Below are positions 16,910 through 26,457 of a stretch of DNA of 64,000 bases, one piece after another (the first letter of the stretch is position 1; each line of letters begins with the position of its first letter). Under the pieces are notes generated by a model. That model was not told the DNA's origin and did no database searches. It worked only from the letters and a program-made list of their open reading frames with translations. The stretch is from Paraburkholderia podalyriae. Lineage in GTDB: Bacteria; Pseudomonadota; Gammaproteobacteria; Burkholderiales; Burkholderiaceae. The translations under genes and the position numbers were made by a program. The stretch lies in NCBI RefSeq assembly GCF_014397785.1, contig NZ_VZQQ01000035.1:1-64000 (forward strand). Reading direction: 5' to 3'.

Positions 16910-17647
16910 TCACGGCAAGGCCAATGCCGCCGCCCCGTCCGCCCGCGCGGCCTCGACTGAGATCGACCAGCGACGCAGCGCCTGTGGCTGCACGATCGTC
17001 AACGTGCCGCCCGGCCCGAACGCGCCGGTATCGATGAACACCTGCGAGCCGATCTGCGTGATGTCGCGCACCGGCGTGTGGCCGCAATAGGTCAGCGACA
17101 GCCCGCGCTGCCGCAGCGGATCGCCGTCGCCCACCGCGAGCTCGCGCCCCCACAGCAATTGCTGGCGCGTTTCGTCCGAAAAATTGCCGGCGTCGAGCTC
17201 GGCATCCGAGCCGAAAAATTCGGCGTGTAGAACATTGAAGCGCGCCTTGCCGCTACCGATCACGCGCACGAGCGGCAGCATGCGCAGATGCTCGGCGTAG
17301 TAGCGCAGACGTTCGTCGGGTACGTCGGCCGCCCACGCGCCGCCGATGGCGTACCACCACTGCCGCCGCACGCGGCCGTCGGCGACTGCGCACAGCGCGT
17401 CCTCGTGGTTGCCGAGCACCGCGTAGAACCACGGCTTCTCGAGCAGTGTGAGCGCCAGCTCAGACTGCTCGCCGCGATCGACCAGATCGCCGACCGAGAA
17501 CAGCCGATCGCAGGTCGGATCGAAAGCGATCTGACGCAGCAGGTAACGCAGCGCATCGACGCAGCCGTGCAGATCGCCGACCACGAAATCGCGGCCGGCC
17601 TCATTGGCGGCGTGATGCTGAACGAGGTTGGCGGGGGTGGCATTCAT
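16910..17647 (-). CDS. PPP-family metallophosphoesterase (PrpE/serine-threonine phosphatase-like)
   Basis: 245 residues with the dinuclear metal motifs of PPP phosphatases: GDLHGCVDAL (residues about 24-33), GDLVDRGEQS and GNHEDALCA, followed by the histidines in YCGHTPV. Members act as bacterial protein phosphatases or as bis(5'-nucleosyl)-tetraphosphatases, and sequence alone does not separate these. It is cytoplasmic. It converges on the RES toxin gene with a 38-bp gap. Confidence 0.85.
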   Translation of the reverse strand: MNATPANLVQHHAANEAGRDFVVGDLHGCVDALRYLLRQIAFDPTCDRLFSVGDLVDRGEQSELALTLLEKPWFYAVLGNHEDALCAVADGRVRRQWWYAIGGAWAADVPDERLRYYAEHLRMLPLVRVIGSGKARFNVLHAEFFGSDAELDAGNFSDETRQQLLWGRELAVGDGDPLRQRGLSLTYCGHTPVRDITQIGSQVFIDTGAFGPGGTLTIVQPQALRRWSISVEAARADGAAALALP

Positions 17648-17707
17648 CCCCTCATGATAATGCGACCGACGCCCGCGCGTATGCGGGGTGCCTATCGTAT
17701 CCGCACG

Positions 17708-19135
17708 CTATTGCAGCGTGCGCAGCTTCGCCACCTGGCCGGTTGTGATCGTCGCTTGCGGATTGCCGAACTGCTTCGTCACGTAGTTCGTGATCGCCGC
17801 GATCTGCTCGTCGTCGAGATGGCCGCCGAACCCGGGCATCAGCACGTCCGCATGCGCGGTCGTGCGATTCACGCCGTGCAGGATGACCAACGCAAGATTG
17901 TTCGCGTCGTTCGCGCCGACCGTCGAGTTATGGATCAGCGACGGATAGGCGCCCGGCGCGCTCGCGCCAACCCCCTGCCCGGTCCAGCTGTGACAGGTCG
18001 CGCAATTGGCGACGAACAGCTGCGCGCCGTTCACGCCGGTGATCTTGGTGCCGCGCATCGCGCTGACGTCGTTGGCGGGACTGCCCCACTGATGACGGGG
18101 ACGCGCGTCGCCGCCGCTCACGGCCGGCACCGAGCGCAGAAACGCGACGATCGAGCGCAGATCCACCGGCGTCAGATACTGCGTGCTGTTCGCGACCACT
18201 TCACCCATCGGCCCGGCCGCGTTCGCGCGGCCCGGCGCCGCACCGGTCGACAGATACGACGCGAATTCATCGTCGCGCCAGTCGCCGACACCGCTCAGCT
18301 TGTCCGGCGTGATATTAAACGCATGCCAGCCGGCCTGTACCGCGCCGGAGAAACGCGCACTCGACCTCAGTCCCTGCATGAAATTGCGCGGCGTATGGCA
18401 CTCCTCGCAATGTGCCAGCCCTTCGACCAGATACGCGCCGCGGTTCCATTCGGCGCTCTGTTTCGGGTCCGGCACGAAGCGCCCTTCGGTGAAATTGAAC
18501 AGGTTCCAGAACACCATCAGCCAGCGCTGGTTGAACGGAAACTTGAGGTCGTTCGCGGGCGGCGTGTAGTGAATCGGCTTGAGCGTGTTCAGATACGCGC
18601 GAATCGCAAGCAAGTCCTGATCGGTCACGCGCGTGTAGGCGGTGTACGGGAACGCCGGGTACAGCCGCTCGCCGCTTTTGCCGATGCCTTCGTGCATCGC
18701 GCGCATGAAATCGGCTTCGCTCCATTGGCCGATGCCGGTATCGGGATCGGGCGTGATGTTCGGCGTCACGATCGTGCCGAATGGCGTGCTGATCGGCAGG
18801 CCTCCCGCGAACGGGCGCGACTTGTCCGCCGTATGGCAGGCCGCGCAATCGGCGGCACGGGTCAGGTATTGGCCGCGCTTGACGAGGTCGCCATCCGCGC
18901 TCGGGCCGGCGAGCGTGGCCTGGCCGTCCGACGCTTGCGCGGCGGCGTCGGCGTGCGCCCGGGTGATCGGCATCTCATCGGTCGAACGTGCGTCCGGGCC
19001 GTGCGCCTCGTGCCATGCGATCGACAGCGCGAACAGCGAAAACGCGGCCGCGAGCGCCTTGCCGCCGAAACCGCGGCGCTGGGTGACGTGCATCAGCGCA
19101 GGATCCGGCTGCACGCGAGAGGTGTGTTTCAACAT
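17708..19135 (-). CDS. Tri-haem cytochrome c subunit of an FAD-dependent dehydrogenase
   Basis: 475 residues with three haem-c motifs: CAACH (97-101), CEECH (243-247) and CATCH (378-382). An N-terminal hydrophobic stretch (AAAFSLFALSIAW) serves as signal or anchor. This is the pattern of the cytochrome subunit of membrane-bound gluconate, sorbitol, fructose or alcohol dehydrogenases, which passes electrons from the flavoprotein to ubiquinone. The start at 19135 follows GGAGAGCC and leaves 20 bp to the flavoprotein stop. An extension to 19771 would overlap the flavoprotein gene and is rejected. Confidence 0.9.
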   Translation of the reverse strand: MLKHTSRVQPDPALMHVTQRRGFGGKALAAAFSLFALSIAWHEAHGPDARSTDEMPITRAHADAAAQASDGQATLAGPSADGDLVKRGQYLTRAADCAACHTADKSRPFAGGLPISTPFGTIVTPNITPDPDTGIGQWSEADFMRAMHEGIGKSGERLYPAFPYTAYTRVTDQDLLAIRAYLNTLKPIHYTPPANDLKFPFNQRWLMVFWNLFNFTEGRFVPDPKQSAEWNRGAYLVEGLAHCEECHTPRNFMQGLRSSARFSGAVQAGWHAFNITPDKLSGVGDWRDDEFASYLSTGAAPGRANAAGPMGEVVANSTQYLTPVDLRSIVAFLRSVPAVSGGDARPRHQWGSPANDVSAMRGTKITGVNGAQLFVANCATCHSWTGQGVGASAPGAYPSLIHNSTVGANDANNLALVILHGVNRTTAHADVLMPGFGGHLDDEQIAAITNYVTKQFGNPQATITTGQVAKLRTLQ

Positions 19136-19155
19136 TGTGGCTCTCCGGTCAGCGC

Positions 19156-20757
19156 TCAGATTTCGCGCTTCAGCTTGTCGGCCAGCTTCAGCGACAAGGC
19201 GGCGATCGTCAGCGTGCAGTTCACCGACGCGGCGGTCGGCATCACGCCGCTGCTCGCGATGAACAGGTTCAAATGATCGTGCGTGCGGCAGTCCGCATCG
19301 ACGACCGAACTCGCCGCATCGCTGCCCATGATCGTCGTGCCCATGATGTGATTGTTGGGCGCGAAGCTGTCGTCGAACGAGACCTCGGTGCCGCCGAATA
19401 GCGTCGCGATCCGCGCATACAGTTCGTGCGTATTGGCAGCGCTCTTCTTCACGTAGTCGTTGATCGAGTAGTAGATCTCGGGCTGCGCAATGCCGAGCGC
19501 GTCCTTGTGATCGGCCGATGGCACGATGCGGTTCTGCGGCTCGGGCAAATGCTCGTGAAAGCTGTTGATGTTCAGCGTGCGCGCCGCGCGGTCGCGAATC
19601 TGCCGGTCGAGTTCGGCGCCGGTCAGGCCTTTTTTCAGCAGGTCGGCGGTGACGCCCATCGTCGGCACACCGTTCGACAGATGCAGTTTCTTCGCCGCGT
19701 AATCGGAGCGGAACGCGCCGTCGCGGAAGTTGACGATCGAGGTCATCTCCATCGGCCCGCGGCCGGGCCACAGCGGTTCGTTGGCGAGAAACGTGACGCC
19801 GGTGCCCGGATGGTCCATCAGGTTGCGGCCCACCTGATCGGAGCTGTTGCCGACGCCGTGCGGGAATTTATCGGAGCTCGACATCAGCATCAGCTTCGGT
19901 GTTTCGATGCCGTTCGCCGCGAGCACGAACAGCTTGCCGGTGACGCGTGTGCTATTGCCGTTCGGGTCCTTGTAGTGGACCGCGGTGATGAGCCCTTTGT
20001 CGTCCGCTTCGATGCGATACACGACCGCTTCGGGAATCAGTTTCGCGCCGGCCTGCTCGGCCTTCTCCGCGTGGATCACACCGTTGTACATCGCGGCGAT
20101 CGGGCAGATCGGCATGCAGTTGTTGTTGCCGCAGCAGGTCGGCCGCGCATCGTACGGACGGCTGTTGCGCGCGACCGGTTCGGGCACGACCTTGAAGCCC
20201 TGCGCGTTGAGCACGTCGCTGAAACGCTGATCCATGTACGACAGCGGCAGCTGCTGCATCGGATACGGCTTCGAGCGCGGCGAACCGAGATCGATCGAAT
20301 TATCCGGACCGGACACGCCGAGCTGCACTTCGGCGGCAACGTACCAGGGCTCGAGCGTTTCGTACGGATAGGGCCAGTCGCGCCCGACGCCATACAGCTT
20401 GTGCAACTGGAAGTCCGACGGCAGCAGCCGCCACGCGGCCGCCGCCCAGTGCCAGGTGGTGCCACCGACGAGCCGCACATATTGTGAGTTGTACGGATAA
20501 TCGCCCTTCTGGATCAGATAGTTGTTCGCGGGCGCGTACTCGGGATGCGGCGCGTAAGACGTCGACGGATACGGCGTCGCGAAGTCGGATTTGACCGGCG
20601 AGTTGCGAAAGTTCTCGACGATCTGCCAGCGCGAAATGCGCGGCCCCGCCTCGAGCAGGATCACCGACGCGCCCGCCAGCGCCAGCTGATGCGCAACCAG
20701 ACTGCCGGCGACCCCCGAGCCGACCACGACGATATCGGCGGATTGTGTGTTTGCCAT
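19156..20757 (-). CDS. GMC-family FAD dehydrogenase, large subunit
   Basis: 533 residues. The dinucleotide-binding motif VVGSGVAGSLVAHQLALAG lies at residues about 11-29 and ends in the FAD-contacting Glu of LLEAGP. The GMC C-terminal region has NNHIMGTT and ASVNCTLTIAALSLKLAD, which carry the catalytic His/Asn pair. A Cys-rich patch (CCGNNNCMPICPIAAM) could bind an iron-sulphur cluster, as in fructose and gluconate dehydrogenases. It oxidises a sugar, polyol or sugar acid in the periplasm; the substrate is unassigned. Confidence 0.88.
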   Translation of the reverse strand: MANTQSADIVVVGSGVAGSLVAHQLALAGASVILLEAGPRISRWQIVENFRNSPVKSDFATPYPSTSYAPHPEYAPANNYLIQKGDYPYNSQYVRLVGGTTWHWAAAAWRLLPSDFQLHKLYGVGRDWPYPYETLEPWYVAAEVQLGVSGPDNSIDLGSPRSKPYPMQQLPLSYMDQRFSDVLNAQGFKVVPEPVARNSRPYDARPTCCGNNNCMPICPIAAMYNGVIHAEKAEQAGAKLIPEAVVYRIEADDKGLITAVHYKDPNGNSTRVTGKLFVLAANGIETPKLMLMSSSDKFPHGVGNSSDQVGRNLMDHPGTGVTFLANEPLWPGRGPMEMTSIVNFRDGAFRSDYAAKKLHLSNGVPTMGVTADLLKKGLTGAELDRQIRDRAARTLNINSFHEHLPEPQNRIVPSADHKDALGIAQPEIYYSINDYVKKSAANTHELYARIATLFGGTEVSFDDSFAPNNHIMGTTIMGSDAASSVVDADCRTHDHLNLFIASSGVMPTAASVNCTLTIAALSLKLADKLKREI

Positions 20758-20866
20758 CGTTTCTCTCTTAGGAGCCCTGCCTGATGCGGGCTGTGTTCGT
20801 GCGACGCTTGCGGGTTCGTTGGGATACTGGCGTTGCCCACGGGCGGGCTCGCGCGGCTCGAGCGGC

Positions 20867-21493
20867 TCAAGCGGGCGTCGGCTTCTGCGTCCAGAAGAAC
20901 GGCACGTCGCGGCAATAGGAGGGAATCGTCAGCACGTCTTTCACGGGATCGAACATCAGCGCCTTTTCATACGCGATCACCTGGACGTGCGGCATGTCGC
21001 CGACGAGGCCCAGATACCACGCGCGCATGACCGCGCCGACCGTTTTCGCGAGCGCGGGCTGGTCGGTCCGCAGCGCCTCGGTGACCGTATCGGACGGCAC
21101 ACCGCCGTGACCTTGCAGCCACGCGTTCAGCGCGGTGACGTTCTGCGTGAATTGGCTATCGGAGTGCGACAGTGCATCGTAGACACGCTGGCCGAGCACG
21201 GCATCGAAACCGCTGCGACCGGTGAGATGTTGCGACAGCGCGAGGAAGGCATCGAGTCCGCCGCTGGCGGGCGGCGTATCGGCGAAGGCGGGTGCGATCC
21301 ACGACAGCGAACGGCTCGCGCCGGCGAACGCGAGCGCCGCGGCCACCGCGCACGAGCCGAGCACCCAGGCCCTGCGCGAAGCGGAAAACGACGGGGACAA
21401 GCCGGTAAAACGCGTGGCACTACGATAGGACTTCGCTCCTTGCCGATGCGTCACGTTGGGGTGTGCATCGTTATCTTCAGGAACATCTGTCAT
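20867..21493 (-). CDS. Small (gamma) subunit of the FAD sugar dehydrogenase complex
   Basis: 208 residues with an N-terminal basic region then a hydrophobic helix (AWVLGSCAVAAALAFAGASR, about 42-61) and a likely cleavage near the Ala-rich end before TPPASGG. The rest (LSQHLTGRSGFDAVLGQRVY, ending SYCRDVPFFWTQKPTPA) resembles the sorbitol/fructose dehydrogenase small-subunit family, which chaperones export and stability of the flavoprotein. Twin arginines are not clearly present at the normal distance. It is first of the three-gene operon (small subunit, GMC, cytochrome c). Confidence 0.8.
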   Translation of the reverse strand: MTDVPEDNDAHPNVTHRQGAKSYRSATRFTGLSPSFSASRRAWVLGSCAVAAALAFAGASRSLSWIAPAFADTPPASGGLDAFLALSQHLTGRSGFDAVLGQRVYDALSHSDSQFTQNVTALNAWLQGHGGVPSDTVTEALRTDQPALAKTVGAVMRAWYLGLVGDMPHVQVIAYEKALMFDPVKDVLTIPSYCRDVPFFWTQKPTPA

Positions 21494-21808
21494 GGGGGCT
21501 CCAGATGGTGAGTCGTTCTCGACGAGCAGCGCGGCGAGGGCATGATGCCGTTCGCGTGCCGCTTCGTTCGCTGTTCCCCAAACCTGGTCTTACGCCGCTT
21601 CAGCGGTCTCGAATCCGTGCGCCCGATTCACGCGCACCGCAAGTGTGGTTGCTGCCGCTTTCTGCCAAATGCCTTTCAACTGAAAGCAGCGCGCAAGGCC
21701 GCTGCGAAAGACTATAGCCTGTGACCCACCATTCGACAATCGGTCCGCGTTGCGCGCGTGCAATCCGCGACACTGACTGCGATACACTCTCGTCGTTCAT
21801 CGAGTCCC
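21494..21808. promoter_or_regulatory. Divergent promoter region
   Basis: 315 bases separating the leftward dehydrogenase operon from the rightward DUF1345 gene. It should hold both promoters, but I cannot pick out convincing -35/-10 pairs or an operator. No gene is evident. Confidence 0.4.
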
Positions 21809-22471
21809 ATGTCCATCAACTACTTTCCGCAGCTTCTTCGCAATCGGCCCCGCACGGTGATCGGCCTCGTGATCGGGATCGTCGTCGCGTTCCTCGTGCC
21901 CAGTCATGCGAGTCCGATGGCACGCACACTGATCGGCTGGGACGCGTCCGTCTGGAGCTACCTGCTGATGATCTGGGTGCACATGGCCTTGGCCGACGAG
22001 CATCGCGTGCGCGAATACGCGATACGCGACGACGAAAACGCGGGCGTCGTGCTAGTCGTCATCTGCATCGCGACGATCGCGAGCATCGCCGCGATCGTGG
22101 TCGAACTCGCGTCGGCCAAGGGCGCGGGCGGCGCATCGACCTTCTCGCACTACCTGCTGACCGGTCTGACGCTGATCGGCGCATGGTTCCTGATTCCGAC
22201 GATCTTCACGCTGCACTACGCGCGCCTCTACTACGATACCGACGCGCAAGAAACCGCGTTGAAGTTCCCCGATCACCATTTGCTGCCGAACTACTGGGAC
22301 TTCCTCTACTACTCGTTCACGATCGCGGTCGCGTCGCAGACCTCCGATGTGGTGCTGCGCTCGCGCGGAATTCGTCGCGCGACACTAGCCCAATCGGTGC
22401 TGTCGTTCTACTTCAACGTCGCGGTGCTCGGCTTGTGCGTGAACATCGCGGCCGGGCTGCTGGGTTCGTGA
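21809..22471 (+). CDS. DUF1345 family membrane protein
   Basis: 220 residues with about five hydrophobic segments (for example [14 protein letters not shown] and [20 protein letters not shown]). The pattern [17 protein letters not shown] near residue 170 is typical of DUF1345 proteins, inner-membrane proteins of unknown function. The start at 21809 was chosen over a frame extension to 21758 because the extension is not membrane-like. Confidence 0.8.
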   Translation: MSINYFPQLLRNRPRTVIGLVIGIVVAFLVPSHASPMARTLIGWDASVWSYLLMIWVHMALADEHRVREYAIRDDENAGVVLVVICIATIASIAAIVVELASAKGAGGASTFSHYLLTGLTLIGAWFLIPTIFTLHYARLYYDTDAQETALKFPDHHLLPNYWDFLYYSFTIAVASQTSDVVLRSRGIRRATLAQSVLSFYFNVAVLGLCVNIAAGLLGS

Positions 22472-23004
22472 CACGGCTGTTGTGCGGCGTTCGAATGAAT
22501 TTCATCCGAATGCCACGCGCGTGCCACACGGCTGCCATGCGAGCGCTACCCCGGCTTCGCGCGTGCGCTTGAAGCGCATTCGGCGCAGCGCCGGTCCGCC
22601 CGTGTAAAACCGGCCCCGCGCCGCCCCGTTTTACATGCCGCGCCACCCGCGTCGTGCGTAACAATGCCCGCTTTATCGCGCGCGCTCCGTGCGCACGCGC
22701 ACCTTCGCCGCCCGCCGTCTCGCCTTAACCTCGCCTTTTCTCCGCTAGCGCGCTGCCCGGCGGCCGGCCGCGTTGGCACACGGTTTGCTCCTTTCCGCGA
22801 CGAGTGGCGGTGAGCCCCGCTGGACCGGCGTCTGGCGTCAAAGCACCCGCGACTGGCCAGCGGCATGACGATCTTTGCACTACATTGACCAGTACGTGCC
22901 TCCGCTGACGCATCGCGCGGTACCCGGCTCGGGAAGCCCAATGAGCGCTGTGATCGCATGCCGACTGCATCCACACCGCAGCAGGACAACTCTGGAAACG
23001 ACCG
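22472..23004. promoter_or_regulatory. Upstream region of the trehalose/glucan operon
   Basis: 533 bases of very GC-rich sequence before glgE. Open frames here are extensions of frames antisense to glgE and have no independent support. The region must contain the promoter of the seven-gene operon, but no canonical elements or palindromes stand out. A small dyad ATGAATTTCAT lies near 22495-22505. Confidence 0.35.
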
Positions 23005-26000
23005 ATGGAACCTCCAAACGGGTACGCGCCGCGGATTTACTTTTTTCATTCTCTTCTCGTCGGGCCCCTCGATGCGTGGCCCGCGCAGTTCGCTCACGCG
23101 GCCGGGCTCGGCTTCGATCACGCGTTGATCGGCGGCCTGTTCGAGCCGGGCCAGGCCGGCCACGGCCAGGTGGTCGGCAATCACGCGCGGCTGCATCCGG
23201 TGTTCGAGGCACAGCATTCGGTGCACGACGCCGTGCGCATCCTCGCCGATGCCGCGCGCCGCAACAACCTGACGTTGCTGGTCGATCTCGTGATAGACCG
23301 CGTGGCCGCCGACGGCGTGCTGTACGCAGAGCATTCGGACTGGTTTCACGCGCGCGAGTCCGAGCTCGCGCGGCTCGATCCCCGCCACCTGCATCGCGAA
23401 GACAACGTCGTCTACGCGAATTTCGACGACCCCGCGACGAGCGCCTCGCTGACCGTCTGGTGGACCCAGCAACTGCTCGCACTCGCCGAGGCGGGCGTCG
23501 GCGGCTTCCGTTTCGATTCGCCGCATCGCGTGCCGGCCGCCGTATGGCGCCACCTCGGCGATGAAGTGCGCGCGAAGCATCCGCACGTGCGCTTTCTCGC
23601 GGCAACACCGGGCCTGTCGCGCGAGGATCTGCCCGGTCTCGAAGCAGCCGGCTTCGACAGCACGTTTTCGTCGGTGCGCTGGTGGGATTTCCGTTCGAGC
23701 TGGATGGCCGAGGAGCATGCGGCGCTCGCCCGCGTTGGCGCGCCGATCACCTTTCCGGAGGCGCCGCACGGCACGCGCCTCGCCGCCGAGCTGAGCGACG
23801 TGCATGATGCGGTGATCGTCGAGCGGGCTTATCGACGCATGCTGTTCACGTCGGTTGCATTGGGCAGCGGCTGGATGATGCCGATGGGCTTCGAATACGG
23901 CATCGCCGAACCGATGTCGCAAACGCGCGGCGACGCCGCGCAGTTCGCGCGCGCCGCGCAGTCGCGCCGCTTCGATCTGAGCGCCGCAGTCACCCAGGCC
24001 AACGACTTCGCACGCAACACGCTGACGCTGCACGCGAACGGTGAGTTGCGCCCATTGAGCGGACCCGGCGCATCGGCCGCGGTTCTGCTGCGCGCCGACG
24101 CGGCCGATCTGCGCGACGCAAGCGAAGCCGTTCTGATCGTCGTGAATCCCGAGCTCGGTGCGCCAGTGCGCGTCGATCCCGCGCGCTTCCTCGCGGGCGT
24201 GCCGGGCAGCTTTACACGCTTCGCGCCGCTCGATGCGCGCAGCCGAACCGAACCCGCGGCACTCGCGCCGTTCGCGCTCGCGCCCGGTGCGGTGCGGCTG
24301 TTGCGCGCGTTCAAGGAAAAACCGATCTGCCTCGCGCCGCCGATCGACAAGGCGAACAGCAAGCGTAGCGGCCGCAAGACCGTGCTCGACGCGATCGACG
24401 CGCCGCGCGTCGCAATCGAGAGCGTGTCGCCGTCGGTGGAAAACGGCCGCTTCGCGGCGAAACGCAGCGTCGGCGAGCGCGCGGAAATTCGCGCGGCGAT
24501 CTTCGCCGAAGGTCATGACAAGATCGCCGCCGCTGTGCTTTGGCGCGCCGCCGACGAAACCGCGTGGCACGAAGAACTGATGTCGGCCGCGCCGCCGGCC
24601 GGGCTCGACTTGTGGAGCGCGCGCATTCCGCTCGAGAGGATCGGCCGCTACGAGTTCACCGTGATCGCGTGGCGCGACGACTTCGCGTCGCTCGTCGAGC
24701 ACATCCAGAAGAAGCTGAAGGCGAACCAGACCGTCGAGATCGAACTCGACGAAGCCGCGCATCTGTTCGCGCTCGTGCTCGCCGAAGTCGAGACGAGCGA
24801 GGGCGCTCAGAAGGAGCCGCTCGAACACATCGTACGCGACTTCCAGAAGGCCGACGCCGAACAGAAGCTCGCGCTGATTCTCGCGCCCGCCACTGCGAAG
24901 GCGATGACCGCCGCGCGCCATCGTCCGTTTCTGAGCCGCGACCCGGTGACCTACAAGATCGACGCGGAACGCACGGCCGCCCATTTCGCGAGCTGGTACG
25001 AGATCTTCCCGCGCTCGATGAGCGACGACGAATCGCGCCACGGCACGTTCGCGGACGTGAGCGCGAAGCTGCCGCGCATCCGCGACATGGGCTTCGACGT
25101 GCTGTACTTCCCGCCGATCCACCCGATCGGCCTTGCGAACCGCAAGGGCCGCAACAACACGCTGACCACGCAACCGGGCGATGTGGGCAGTCCCTATGCG
25201 ATCGGCGCGGCCGAAGGCGGCCACACCGGCGTGCATCCGCAGCTCGGCACGCTCGACGATTTCAAGGCGATGCTCGCCGCCGCGCACGCACATGGCCTCG
25301 AGATCGCGCTCGACTTCGCGATCCAGTGCTCGCCCGATCACCCGTGGCTGAAGGAGCATCCGACATGGTTCGCGTGGCGCCCCGACGGCACGCTGCGCTA
25401 CGCCGAGAATCCGCCGAAGAAGTATCAGGACATCGTCAATCCCGACTTCTATGCGCACGACGCAAAGCCCGACCTGTGGCTCGCGTTGCGCGACGTGATC
25501 CTGTTCTGGGTCGATGCGGGCGTGCGCATCTTCCGCGTCGACAACCCGCACACGAAGCCGCTGCCGTTCTGGGAATGGATGATCGCCGACGTGCGCGCGC
25601 GGCATCCCGACACGATCTTCCTCGCGGAAGCGTTCACGCGCCCGCGCATGATGAACCGGCTCGGCAAGATCGGCTTCTCGCAGTCGTACACGTACTTCAC
25701 GTGGCGCGAGTCGAAGCGCGATTTCACCGAGTACATGGACGAACTCACCCAGACCGGCGCGCGCGACTTCTACCGGCCGAACTTCTTCGTCAATACACCG
25801 GACATCAACCCGCGCCATCTGCAGTCGCAGGGGCGCACGGGCTTTCTGATCCGCGCGGCGCTGGCCTCAACGATGGCCGGCCTGTGGGGCGTGTATAGCG
25901 GTTTCGAACTGTGCGAGGCCACCGCGCTGCCGAACAGCGAAGAGTATCTGGACTCCGAAAAATATCAGCTGCGCGCGTGGGACTGGCACCGCCCCGGCAA

Positions 26001-26457
26001 CATCGTCGGCGAGATCACCGCACTGAACCGCATCCGTCGCGCGAATCCGGCGCTGCAGACGCATCTCGGTCTCACGTTCCTCACGGCGCACAACGATCGC
26101 ATCCTGTTCTTCGAAAAAGCGACGGAGTCGCGCGACAACGTGATCGTCGTCGCGATCAATCTCGATCCGTTCAACGAACAGGGCGCGGACATCGAGTTGT
26201 CGTGGGACACGTTCCAGCGCTGGCATCTGCACGATCACGCCACGCTGGAAGTGATCGATCAGATGACCGGCGCCCGTTTCGAATGGAACGGACGCTGGCA
26301 GCACGTGCGGCTCGGCTCGGGCCAACCGTTCTCGATCTGGCGCATCGCGCCGCTAGGCGGCCTGCCCGCCGATCGTCCGGAGGACACCGACCACGCTCCC
26401 GACAGCGCTGATCAAGCAGACGCTGGCAACCCAACCTGGATGGAAGGTGGAACATGA
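23005..26457 (+). CDS. glgE: GlgE maltosyltransferase with an extra inactive GH13 domain
   Basis: Transfers maltose from maltose-1-phosphate to the non-reducing end of alpha-1,4-glucans. The C-terminal part (about 480-1150) is a standard GlgE: nucleophile Asp846 in FRVDNPHTKPLPFWEW, acid/base Glu875 in FLAEAFTRPRMM and Asp933 in NTPDINPRH, with the spacing of characterised GlgE. The first 430 residues are a second GH13-like domain in which Asp171 (FRFDSPH) is kept, but the acid/base position is Ala200 (FLAATPG) and the third carboxylate appears to be His255. At 1150 residues it is much longer than the usual 650-700. The stop overlaps the treS start in ATGA. Confidence 0.93.
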   Translation: MEPPNGYAPRIYFFHSLLVGPLDAWPAQFAHAAGLGFDHALIGGLFEPGQAGHGQVVGNHARLHPVFEAQHSVHDAVRILADAARRNNLTLLVDLVIDRVAADGVLYAEHSDWFHARESELARLDPRHLHREDNVVYANFDDPATSASLTVWWTQQLLALAEAGVGGFRFDSPHRVPAAVWRHLGDEVRAKHPHVRFLAATPGLSREDLPGLEAAGFDSTFSSVRWWDFRSSWMAEEHAALARVGAPITFPEAPHGTRLAAELSDVHDAVIVERAYRRMLFTSVALGSGWMMPMGFEYGIAEPMSQTRGDAAQFARAAQSRRFDLSAAVTQANDFARNTLTLHANGELRPLSGPGASAAVLLRADAADLRDASEAVLIVVNPELGAPVRVDPARFLAGVPGSFTRFAPLDARSRTEPAALAPFALAPGAVRLLRAFKEKPICLAPPIDKANSKRSGRKTVLDAIDAPRVAIESVSPSVENGRFAAKRSVGERAEIRAAIFAEGHDKIAAAVLWRAADETAWHEELMSAAPPAGLDLWSARIPLERIGRYEFTVIAWRDDFASLVEHIQKKLKANQTVEIELDEAAHLFALVLAEVETSEGAQKEPLEHIVRDFQKADAEQKLALILAPATAKAMTAARHRPFLSRDPVTYKIDAERTAAHFASWYEIFPRSMSDDESRHGTFADVSAKLPRIRDMGFDVLYFPPIHPIGLANRKGRNNTLTTQPGDVGSPYAIGAAEGGHTGVHPQLGTLDDFKAMLAAAHAHGLEIALDFAIQCSPDHPWLKEHPTWFAWRPDGTLRYAENPPKKYQDIVNPDFYAHDAKPDLWLALRDVILFWVDAGVRIFRVDNPHTKPLPFWEWMIADVRARHPDTIFLAEAFTRPRMMNRLGKIGFSQSYTYFTWRESKRDFTEYMDELTQTGARDFYRPNFFVNTPDINPRHLQSQGRTGFLIRAALASTMAGLWGVYSGFELCEATALPNSEEYLDSEKYQLRAWDWHRPGNIVGEITALNRIRRANPALQTHLGLTFLTAHNDRILFFEKATESRDNVIVVAINLDPFNEQGADIELSWDTFQRWHLHDHATLEVIDQMTGARFEWNGRWQHVRLGSGQPFSIWRIAPLGGLPADRPEDTDHAPDSADQADAGNPTWMEGGT

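Noticed and set aside
17288-19276. 662-codon plus-strand frame across the phosphatase and cytochrome c genes
   Set aside because: It runs antisense to two well-supported genes and has Arg-rich composition.
22546-25818. 1,090-codon open frame antisense to glgE
   Set aside because: High-GC coding DNA leaves long antisense frames; the product is Arg/His-rich low complexity, and the sense strand has an intact GlgE with catalytic motifs.
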